Shown in pieces: positions 7,582 through 13,876 of a stretch of DNA of 32,156 nucleotides (positions within the stretch are counted from its first letter, which is position 1; every line of letters begins with the position of its first letter). The stretch is from Chloroflexota bacterium (GTDB lineage: Bacteria; Chloroflexota; UBA5177): assembly GCA_025966365.1 (NCBI GenBank), contig JAICWV010000024.1:1-32156 (forward strand), read 5' to 3'. The notes under the pieces are model-generated. The model was not told the origin of the DNA. It did no database searches and worked only from the letters and a program-made list of their open reading frames with translations. Position numbers and translations under genes: made by a program.

Positions 7582-8531
7582 GCAGGAACGGACTCCACCG
7601 TCCTGTCTCCAGTCTGGTTGACACCCCCGTCCGCCGGATTGGAAGTCCAGGCGGGTGCGATGACGTGCGCCATCACGATGTAGGTAACCGTCGCGTAGGC
7701 CACGCCGGCAATCACGTCAGTAGCGTAGTGCTCGCCAAGGTAAATAACTGCGACCCAGACGCAGGCGCAGTAGGGCAGGATCAGCATGGCGAGCCGGGGC
7801 CAGACCCGGCGCGCGTAGAAAAAGCACAGCAGCGGGAAGGCGGCGTGCTCCGATGGGACGGCGCCGAAGAGGTCCCAGCCGCCGTGCTGCCACATCCACT
7901 TATAGAGGAAGCTGAAGGACTGTTGAGGGCCGATGGCATGTGTCGCAATCGAGAAGATTCGATACACGTGCGGAAATTTATGCCACCAGTCAGCCGCGAT
8001 CCAGGGCGGCGCCGCGGGGAAGAGGACAAAGGTCGCGAAGCCGGCCAGACTTAGAATCAAAAAAGCGACCATAAACTCCAGGAACACCGGACGGCGCCAG
8101 TACCAGAGCGCGAAGGCTATGATCAGCGGAAAGGCGAAGTGCATCATGTACAGCACGGTCGCCCCGATGTCGTACCAGTGAATCTGCCCGGGGGTATAGA
8201 AGTGGTGTTGCAGCCACAACGTCGGGAGGTGCCCACCAAATATCAGGCGGTCGACGTTGATCATCTCCGTCACGTGGGGCTTGATATGGCCGATGTTCCG
8301 GCTCATCCCGCTCAGGATCTGCCAGGCCAGCAGAATGATCAGGAAAATGGACCAGTCTTTGAGAAACTGGCGGACGCGCCCGGTGGCGAGAGCCGCGATC
8401 GCGATCAACAACACGACCCGGTCGGGGCTGAGCGAGATGCCGAAGTGGAAACTGACGACGACGACGATCGCGATATACACGGCGACGACGACTGCGACAA
8501 CGCGCGAACGACGAGTCACCAGTCTTGCCAA
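7578..8531 (-). CDS. PAP2-family membrane phosphatase (inositol-phosphorylceramide-synthase-like)
   Basis: The protein has 317 aa with TTG start; GGGGAG (8538-8543) lies 6 nt upstream. It has six or seven membrane segments. PAP2 motifs are visible: PSEHA (226-230) for the PSxH motif and GEHYATD (266-272), in which His268 and Asp272 fit the third motif H-x3-D. The FPAAPPW string (171-177) is typical of the PAP2_3 subgroup that includes inositol-phosphorylceramide synthases and mycobacterial relatives. These enzymes hydrolyse or transfer phosphate esters of lipids at the outer face of the membrane. It is first in a two-gene unit with the GT39-like enzyme. Substrate uncertain: polyprenyl pyrophosphate or a phospholipid head group. 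Confidence 0.85.
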   Translation of the reverse strand: MARLVTRRSRVVAVVVAVYIAIVVVVSFHFGISLSPDRVVLLIAIAALATGRVRQFLKDWSIFLIILLAWQILSGMSRNIGHIKPHVTEMINVDRLIFGGHLPTLWLQHHFYTPGQIHWYDIGATVLYMMHFAFPLIIAFALWYWRRPVFLEFMVAFLILSLAGFATFVLFPAAPPWIAADWWHKFPHVYRIFSIATHAIGPQQSFSFLYKWMWQHGGWDLFGAVPSEHAAFPLLCFFYARRVWPRLAMLILPYCACVWVAVIYLGEHYATDVIAGVAYATVTYIVMAHVIAPAWTSNPADGGVNQTGDRTVESVPA

Positions 8532-8548
8532 AAGAGTCTCCCCGGAGC

Positions 8549-8554
8549 AATATA
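8549..8554 (-). promoter_or_regulatory. Candidate -10 box for the PAP2 operon
   Basis: On the - strand the hexamer TATATT lies about 18 bp upstream of the TTG start, in the only AT-rich patch of this intergenic gap. No good -35 is seen at the right distance, so this is weak. Confidence 0.3.
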
Positions 8555-8570
8555 ACCCGTGATTTTAACA

Positions 8571-8594
8571 GAGCACCGGGACGGTCCGGTGCTC
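8571..8594. promoter_or_regulatory. Inverted repeat in a divergent intergenic region
   Basis: Perfect 9-bp inverted repeat GAGCACCGG / CCGGTGCTC around a 6-bp spacer, between the divergent PAP2 and membrane-protein genes and immediately upstream of a TATAAT box. Its position fits an operator for a dimeric regulator controlling both directions. Confidence 0.45.
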
Positions 8595-8596
8595 GG

Positions 8597-8602
8597 TATA
8601 AT
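8597..8602 (+). promoter_or_regulatory. Perfect -10 box placed for a leaderless transcript
   Basis: A consensus TATAAT ends 5 nt before the GTG-GTG start of the downstream membrane-protein gene. Transcription would begin at or next to the start codon, giving a leaderless mRNA. No -35 consensus is seen; the 9-bp inverted repeat occupies that place. Confidence 0.5.
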
Positions 8603-8607
8603 GCTCG

Positions 8608-9528
8608 GTGGTGCGATTGTCAGGATGGCGTGACGCTCTACCCCGCGGACACGCGTTGATCGGACTTGTCCTGATCCTGTTGGGTGAATCCATGGTTGCC
8701 TTCAGGCATCGGCCCTGGACCGATTTTTACTTTCCCATCGTCTGGCTGGGATATGTCTTGTTGCTGGACGGAACCATCGAGCGCGTGGCCGGCGCCTCGC
8801 TCTATCGCCACAGTCGCCCGCTGTTCCTGGCCATGCTGCCGATCTCGGCCCTCTTCTGGTGGCTCTTCGAGCTCTTCAACGTTGCCGTCCGGAACTGGAC
8901 CTACGTGGGAGCGGAAGCGTACACCGGCCTGTCGTATGTGACCTTTGCCACCGCGTGTTTTGCGTTCGTGCTGCTTGCCGTCTGGCTAACGGCAATCTTT
9001 CTCCACCTCTTGTTGCCCGCTCACGGGCAGGTGAAATCAGCGGGATCCCCGCCGGGATGGCTTCTGGTGCTCATGGGCGCTCTCGGCCTGCTCTGCCTGG
9101 TGCTACCTGTTCTCTTCCCACGCTATGCCTTTGGGTTGATCTGGGGCTCCATGTATCTGATTCTCGACCCCATCAACGACCGACTGGGACGGCCCTCGAT
9201 GATCGGCGCCGTCTGGGGAGGACACTGGCGCCTGCCGGTCTGTTTCGCCCTGGCGGCGCTCACCTGCGGCTTCTTCTGGGAAGGCTGGAACTTCTGGGCC
9301 CTTCCCAAATGGACCTACTCCATTCCCTATGTCAACCACTGGCACATATTCGAAATGCCGTTGCTGGGCTGGATCGGCTACCTGCCCTTCGGACTCGAGC
9401 TTTTTGCCATGACTAATTTCGTGCTGCCACTCCTGGGCTTCGAGCCGCTAACTCTGGAACTCCCGGCTCGAAAAGTGCAGGTCACTGCCGAGCACGCGGT
9501 TCATCCCGAGCCGGCTACGTCTTCATAA
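8608..9528 (+). CDS. Multi-pass membrane protein with two repeated halves
   Basis: The protein has 306 aa and about eight hydrophobic segments. The start is GTG 8608 or the adjacent GTG 8611; no ribosome-binding site is present, but a TATAAT box lies just upstream, consistent with leaderless translation. I do not recognise the family. The two halves share motifs: W47-LGYVLLLDGTIERV and W179-GSMYLILDPINDRL; then E88-LFN-VAVRN-W97-T-Y and E225-GWN-FWALPK-W235-T-Y. This indicates an internal duplication and a pseudo-twofold fold, as in many transporters and some membrane enzymes. Conserved acidic, Asn and Trp-Thr-Tyr residues in each half are likely functional. It is divergent from the PAP2/GT39 pair, so a role in lipid or glycolipid metabolism is possible but unproven. 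Confidence 0.75.
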   Translation: MVRLSGWRDALPRGHALIGLVLILLGESMVAFRHRPWTDFYFPIVWLGYVLLLDGTIERVAGASLYRHSRPLFLAMLPISALFWWLFELFNVAVRNWTYVGAEAYTGLSYVTFATACFAFVLLAVWLTAIFLHLLLPAHGQVKSAGSPPGWLLVLMGALGLLCLVLPVLFPRYAFGLIWGSMYLILDPINDRLGRPSMIGAVWGGHWRLPVCFALAALTCGFFWEGWNFWALPKWTYSIPYVNHWHIFEMPLLGWIGYLPFGLELFAMTNFVLPLLGFEPLTLELPARKVQVTAEHAVHPEPATSS

Positions 9529-9544
9529 GGCCACACCATGCAGG

Positions 9545-10480
9545 CTACTGCGTTGGCCTCCAGGGCACCAGCACGCGCTCCAGCAGCACCATCAGGCCGA
9601 AGAAAAGCATGCACAGAATCGATACTGCCAGGACCGAAGCGAAGATTCCGGGCTTATCCAGCTTGAACTGGAAAATGCTCAGCAAGTAGCCGATGCCGGC
9701 CCCGTTGGCAGGGTTGGTCTCGAAACCGAAGATACTGTTCACTCCGACCGCCTGGAGCGCCTGACCCAGCGGATTGAAACCGCTGGCTGCCATCCATTCG
9801 CCGACGATCGCGCCCACGAAGGCCAGCGTCGACGTGATCTTGAGCGAGGAGAACAGGAACGGAATCGCGGACGGAAAGCGGACCTTGAGGAAGATCTGCG
9901 TCCGTGACGCATTGAGCAGCCGCATGAGCTCGAGCACCCGCGGATCCACCGACTTGAACCCGACGGTCATGTTGACGAGGGTGGGGAAGAAGGCAATGAG
10001 GACGGTCACAGCGACCACCGCCGCGGCATCCGGTGCCGCATTGAGGACCGCGGTTTTGAAAAACAGGATGCGGAGCAAAGGCACGTAGACGATGATGGGA
10101 ACGGTCTGTACCAGAATGGCCACCGGGTAAAAGGCGCGCTCCATGTTCACGGAGTAGGCAAAGCTGGTGGCTCCCAGGACGGCCAGCGCATTCCCGATCA
10201 GGAACCCCACCAGCGCGTCCTGAAATGTAATCAGGAGCCCGGTTCCGATGTCGGGCCAGTCTGCCTGCAGGCCGGAAATTGTCTGGCTCAGGTTGGGAAG
10301 CTCGTAGGGCGGGATGCCGAGCCAGGGCGGCACGAACTGCCAGATACCGAGAAAGGCAAGGACCACGAGCGTCGGCAGAACGTACTGGAGGACGCGTCCA
10401 CCATCCCCCCTGGGGCCGGCAGGCCGCAGAGGCGGGGCGATATCCGCTTCGTCAGCGACCTGCTCAGCTCGCGACGCCAC
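9545..10480 (-). CDS. ABC transporter permease, SsuC/TauC/ThiX-like
   Basis: The protein has 311 aa from GTG; it overlaps the upstream ATPase gene by 17 bp and is the last gene of the purine operon. Six or so membrane segments follow a hydrophilic N-terminus of about 30 aa. The EAA-type coupling loop for the ATPase lies around ELMRLLNASRTQIFLKVRFP, with the usual pattern of the BPD_transp_1 family found in taurine, sulfonate and pyrimidine-precursor importers. It forms the membrane channel for the NMT1-type binding protein encoded two genes upstream. Genomic position suggests a purine base or related heterocycle as substrate; the sequence alone does not fix it. Confidence 0.9.
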   Translation of the reverse strand: MASRAEQVADEADIAPPLRPAGPRGDGGRVLQYVLPTLVVLAFLGIWQFVPPWLGIPPYELPNLSQTISGLQADWPDIGTGLLITFQDALVGFLIGNALAVLGATSFAYSVNMERAFYPVAILVQTVPIIVYVPLLRILFFKTAVLNAAPDAAAVVAVTVLIAFFPTLVNMTVGFKSVDPRVLELMRLLNASRTQIFLKVRFPSAIPFLFSSLKITSTLAFVGAIVGEWMAASGFNPLGQALQAVGVNSIFGFETNPANGAGIGYLLSIFQFKLDKPGIFASVLAVSILCMLFFGLMVLLERVLVPWRPTQ

Positions 10481-11243
10481 CGGCGGTCCTTCCTTCCAGC
10501 GCCTGCAGGACGTGAAGCTCGGTCTCGTAGAACAGCTGCATGTGTTTCATGGAAGGGTCGCGCGGCCGCTCCAGGGGCACCAGGACGGTGTCCACGATTC
10601 GGCCGGGACGTGGGCTCAAAACGACCACGCGGTCGCTCAGGTAGATCGCTTCAGAAATGCTGTGGGTGACGAAGATGACCGTGGATCGCCGCTCGCCCCA
10701 GATCCGCAGCAGCTCGTTGTTCATCTCATCCCGGGTGATCTGGTCCAGTGCGCCAAACGGCTCGTCCATGAGCAACAGGTCCGGATCATAGGTGAGCGCG
10801 CGGGCAATGCTGACGCGCTGCCGCATTCCGCCGGAGAGCTGATCCGGGCGCTTGCTGCCGAAGTCCTCCAGTCCCACAAGACGCAGTAACTCCGCCACCT
10901 TCTGCCGCCCGCCCTCTCCGCTTCGTTTCATGATCTCCAGTGGGAGCCGCACGTTTTTTTCCGAGCTCCGCCACGGCAACAGGGCGGGTTCCTGAAACAC
11001 GAATCCGATCTCCCGACCCTGCCGCGCCCGGCTGCAGGACGCGCCGTTGATCAGGATACGGCCGGAGGTACTGGGGAGCAGATCGGCGATGAGTCGCAGC
11101 AACGTCGATTTCCCCGACCCTGACGGACCGATGATCGAGACGAACTCGTTATCGCCTACCTCAAACGTTATGTCGCGCAGCGCCTCGACCGGCTCATCTC
11201 CGCCGTAGGTCAGGGATACGCTGCGAAACTCAACTGTCGCCAT
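10464..11243 (-). CDS. ABC transporter ATP-binding protein, SsuB/TauB-like
   Basis: The protein has 259 aa. ATG 11243 is chosen because AAGGAG (11249-11254) lies 5 nt upstream; a TTG one codon earlier would leave only 2 nt. Walker A GPSGSGKST, Q-loop FVFQEPALLPW, ABC signature LSGGMRQRVSIARAL, Walker B LLLMDEPFGALD and H-loop FVTHSISEA are all present and intact. It powers import through the permease encoded downstream. The family (nitrate/sulfonate/taurine type) fits the NMT1-like binding protein upstream. A strong hairpin precedes this gene and may lower its expression relative to the binding protein. Confidence 0.93.
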   Translation of the reverse strand: MATVEFRSVSLTYGGDEPVEALRDITFEVGDNEFVSIIGPSGSGKSTLLRLIADLLPSTSGRILINGASCSRARQGREIGFVFQEPALLPWRSSEKNVRLPLEIMKRSGEGGRQKVAELLRLVGLEDFGSKRPDQLSGGMRQRVSIARALTYDPDLLLMDEPFGALDQITRDEMNNELLRIWGERRSTVIFVTHSISEAIYLSDRVVVLSPRPGRIVDTVLVPLERPRDPSMKHMQLFYETELHVLQALEGRTAGGVAS

Positions 11244-11264
11244 CAAGGCTCCTTACCGACAGGA

Positions 11265-11291
11265 GTGGGGGGACGACAAGCGTCCCCCCAC
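11265..11291 (-). other. Intercistronic hairpin between binding-protein and ATPase genes
   Basis: Perfect 11-bp inverted repeat, 11265-11275 with 11281-11291, GC-rich, with a 5-nt loop. It lies in the 66-nt gap after the substrate-binding-protein gene. No T-run follows on the transcribed strand. In ABC importer operons such hairpins often stabilise the upstream mRNA or partly terminate transcription, so that the binding protein is made in excess; that role is inferred. Confidence 0.7.
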
Positions 11292-11309
11292 CGGTAGCCG
11301 GTTGTGTTG

Positions 11310-12374
11310 CTATTTGTACGGATTGAACTGATTGGTGTAAATCGTGGCCGCGTTCGGCTTTTTGGTGATCTCGTGGTACTTGAAGAGCGTGTTGATGCTC
11401 AGCTGCCACTGCCGCGTATTCATCGTGCCGGCGTACTTGTTCTTGCCGGTCTGCGAGAACGGTTTGAACGCCTTCAGCTCTTCAGTTTGCTGCGCCAGAT
11501 TCGTCTTCGCGCTCACGCCCTTGCCAGCCTGGGAGGCGGGGAAGTACTTGGCGACCGTGAGCCTGGCGGCCTGCTGCGGGTGGCTGTGCGCCCACTGGAA
11601 TCCGCGTGCCACGACTCCCGTCACCTTGCGCACCAACGCCGGGTTACTGGAGATGAGGTTCGTTGTGGTGAACATGACATCGTCGTAGAAGTGGAAGCAG
11701 TAATTCGCGGCCGGGAAGGTGCGCGTCTGCACTCCCTGCAGCTTCAGGGACACCGGCTCGTTCATGACGAACGTCAGGTATGCATCCACCTGGCCCGCTG
11801 TAAGCGGAGTTGTGTCATAGAGCACCGGTACCGGCTTCCAGTCGCTGTCCGAGAGACCCGGGTTAGGCGTGCAGGACATCATAGTCGACGGAACGTAAAG
11901 CTCGTGGGGCTGGTAGCCGATACGCTTGCCCTTGAGTTGCTTCAGGCTGGTGATGCCGCTCTTCTTGAGCACTGTCAGGCCGAAGACGGACTTCTGCGTA
12001 TCGCTGTAGAGCGCCCGGATGGGCACTCCCTTGGAAACGGCAATGGCAATGGCAGCTCCGCTCTGGAAGCCGAAGGTGTTGCCTCCCCGAGCAGGGACAT
12101 CCGTCTCGGGGAACACGCCCTGGGCATAGGGCTTGAATCCCAGGTTAATCCCGGCCTTTTGCCACCATCCCTTCTCTTTCGCCACCCACAATCCAGCAAA
12201 CTCCACATTGGGGAGCCAATTGAGGATGAAGTAGACGTTTGTCATACTTTTCCTCGGGTGCGTTGGGGACACGGACTTCGCCTGGGTAGACGTCCAGGCG
12301 CTGAAGATCATGGACAGAGCCACGACCGCGGTCGCGGCGCCAATCATAGCGCGGCGCCTCACATCGAACGGCAC
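11310..12374 (-). CDS. NMT1/THI5-like ABC substrate-binding protein
   Basis: The protein has 354 aa from GTG 12374, which has AGGAGG 5 nt upstream; an in-frame TTG at 12410 lacks a ribosome-binding site. The N-terminus DVRRRAMIGAATAVVALSMIF is a signal peptide with a possible weak twin-arginine motif. The mature part opens with NWLPNVEFAGLWVAKEKGWW, the signature of NMT1/THI5-like periplasmic binding proteins, then has DTQKSVFGLTVLKKSGI and LKGKRIGYQP, typical of this two-lobed fold. Relatives bind hydroxymethylpyrimidine, riboflavin, taurine or nucleobase-like compounds. Placement behind adenine and 8-oxoguanine deaminases and a xanthine dehydrogenase suggests a purine ligand. The Cys-rich motif of yeast THI5 enzymes is absent, so this is a binding protein and not a pyrimidine synthase. 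Confidence 0.88.
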   Translation of the reverse strand: MPFDVRRRAMIGAATAVVALSMIFSAWTSTQAKSVSPTHPRKSMTNVYFILNWLPNVEFAGLWVAKEKGWWQKAGINLGFKPYAQGVFPETDVPARGGNTFGFQSGAAIAIAVSKGVPIRALYSDTQKSVFGLTVLKKSGITSLKQLKGKRIGYQPHELYVPSTMMSCTPNPGLSDSDWKPVPVLYDTTPLTAGQVDAYLTFVMNEPVSLKLQGVQTRTFPAANYCFHFYDDVMFTTTNLISSNPALVRKVTGVVARGFQWAHSHPQQAARLTVAKYFPASQAGKGVSAKTNLAQQTEELKAFKPFSQTGKNKYAGTMNTRQWQLSINTLFKYHEITKKPNAATIYTNQFNPYK

Positions 12375-12514
12375 ATTCTCCTCCTGGGCTTCACTGTTCT
12401 CGGTGTGCAAATGGACCGCGTCCGGCCCAGCGCTAGACGTGGCTACTCCTTCTAGAGGTGGGGAGCCTCAGGGACCGTTTCGATGGTTCAGCTTAACGGA
12501 GGCACCCGCCGAAA
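12375..12514 (-). promoter_or_regulatory. 140-nt leader ahead of the transporter genes
   Basis: This is the longest gap inside the operon. On the - strand it contains several short self-complementary stretches (GAGG/CCTC, GGAC-GCG-GTCC) and ends in the AGGAGG ribosome-binding site. It may hold a secondary promoter or a structured leader. I could not fit it to a known riboswitch class. Confidence 0.3.
12380..12385 (-). promoter_or_regulatory. Ribosome-binding site fixing the binding-protein start
   Basis: AGGAGG on the - strand, 5 nt before GTG 12374. It shows that the reading frame upstream to TTG 12410 is not part of the protein. Confidence 0.75.
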
Positions 12515-13876
12515 TCAATCGAGTCCTGCGCGGGTGAGGAGTCGGCGAGATGCTTCGTTCTGCAGCCGGGTGAGGACTTCATCATCGTGGTGGACAAGAC
12601 GTCCCTCTTCGACGACCACCTTTCCGTTGACTATCACCATCGTCGGCTGGGTGGCCCCGAGGACAACCGCGGCGAGGAGGTCTTGCTCACCCCCGGCGCA
12701 CGCCAGGGTGCTGGTATCGAACATGACCACGTCGGCCGCTTTACCTGCCTCGATACTTCCGATGTCGTTTCGGCCCAGCGCGGCGGCGCCTCCACGAGTC
12801 GCCAATCTCACCGCATCTCGCACCGGCATCGCTCCCGCTCCGTCTCGCACGCGCGCCGCCAGGACCGCCTGTTTCACTTCCTGGCGCATGTCGTTGGCGT
12901 CGTTGGACGCGCTCCCGTCCACGCCCAGTCCGACGGAGATTCCGGCATCGAGAAAACGTCGAACCGGCGCGAGACCGGATCCAAGGAGCATATTGGACGT
13001 GGGGCAGTGGGCCACGGACGTCCCGCTCCCTGCCAGGCCCGTGACGTCATTGTCCGTGGGATGAACGCAGTGGGCCACCCAGACGTCCGGCGCCAGCCAT
13101 CCCAACGAGCTCAGAAGCTGGACCGGAGACACGCCGAATTCTGCGCGGCTGTAAGCATCCTCGTCCAGCGTCTCGGCGATGTGCGTATGCAGCCGGACCC
13201 CGGCTCGCCGGGCCAGGTCGGCGCTCTGTTTCATAAGCTCCGGGGTGACCGAAAACGGGGAGCACGGAGCCAGTCCGATCCGTACCATGGCGCCCGGGGC
13301 AGGGTCATGATACGCCGCGATCACCCGCTCCGAATCGCTCAGAATTTCGTCAATGCTCTGGACAACGGAATCGGGAGGGAGACCGCCATCCTTCACGCTA
13401 AGGTCCATGCTTCCCCGCGTCGGGTGAAAGCGGACGCCGATGTCACGCGCCGCTTCCACCTGGGCATCCAGGAAATGCTCGCTCCCGGGCGGGAAGACGT
13501 AGAGATGGTCCGCACTGGTCGTGCAACCGGACAACACCAACTCGGCAAGTCCCGCCCGCGTGGAAACCGCGACCATGTCCTGGTCCAGCCCGGCCCAGAT
13601 GGGATAGAGCTGCTGCAGCCACGGGAAAAGCGGCTGTCCCCGGCTCTCGGGAAAGGCCCGGGTGAGGGTTTGATAGAGGTGGTGGTGTGTGTTGATGAAA
13701 CCGGGAAGCGCAATAAAATTTCGGCAGTCGACGCGCCGTTCGAACTCCCCGCTTACATTCGGGCCAACCTCGTCAATCCAGCCGTCGCGGATGGCGATAT
13801 CGGTATCGGCCGATTCCGCCCCGGCGTCGTCCATGCTTGCCACCAGGCGGCAGCCTTCCAGAAGGATGGAGGTCAT
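12515..13876 (-). CDS. 8-oxoguanine deaminase-like amidohydrolase
   Basis: The protein has 453 aa from ATG 13876, which overlaps the adenine deaminase stop (ATGA). It belongs to the amidohydrolase superfamily: first metal site in NTHHHLYQTLTRA (His64, His66), HTHIAE for the third His, WVAHCVHP for the fourth, and the catalytic Asp in LGVDGSASND. The strings WLQQLYPIWAGLD and RGSMDLSVKDGGLPPDSVV are characteristic of the 8-oxoguanine deaminase/hydroxydechloroatrazine-hydrolase branch. Reaction in that family: 8-oxoguanine plus water to urate plus ammonia. In this operon it would funnel oxidised guanine into the same pool as xanthine dehydrogenase. Related guanine or isoguanine deaminase specificity is possible. 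Confidence 0.88.
   Translation of the reverse strand: MTSILLEGCRLVASMDDAGAESADTDIAIRDGWIDEVGPNVSGEFERRVDCRNFIALPGFINTHHHLYQTLTRAFPESRGQPLFPWLQQLYPIWAGLDQDMVAVSTRAGLAELVLSGCTTSADHLYVFPPGSEHFLDAQVEAARDIGVRFHPTRGSMDLSVKDGGLPPDSVVQSIDEILSDSERVIAAYHDPAPGAMVRIGLAPCSPFSVTPELMKQSADLARRAGVRLHTHIAETLDEDAYSRAEFGVSPVQLLSSLGWLAPDVWVAHCVHPTDNDVTGLAGSGTSVAHCPTSNMLLGSGLAPVRRFLDAGISVGLGVDGSASNDANDMRQEVKQAVLAARVRDGAGAMPVRDAVRLATRGGAAALGRNDIGSIEAGKAADVVMFDTSTLACAGGEQDLLAAVVLGATQPTMVIVNGKVVVEEGRLVHHDDEVLTRLQNEASRRLLTRAGLD

Noticed and set aside
11310-12374. Hydroxymethylpyrimidine synthase (THI5)
   Set aside because: It has a signal peptide, sits with ABC transporter genes and lacks the Cys-rich THI5 motif, so it is a binding protein.
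11304-12455. Long + strand open frame opposite the binding-protein gene (383 codons)
   Set aside because: High-GC antisense shadow; the - strand product matches a known family with a strong ribosome-binding site.
12375-12514. Possible xanthine or guanine riboswitch before the NMT1 gene
   Set aside because: No conserved core of a known purine or NMT1-motif riboswitch could be recognised by eye; kept only as a possible structured leader.
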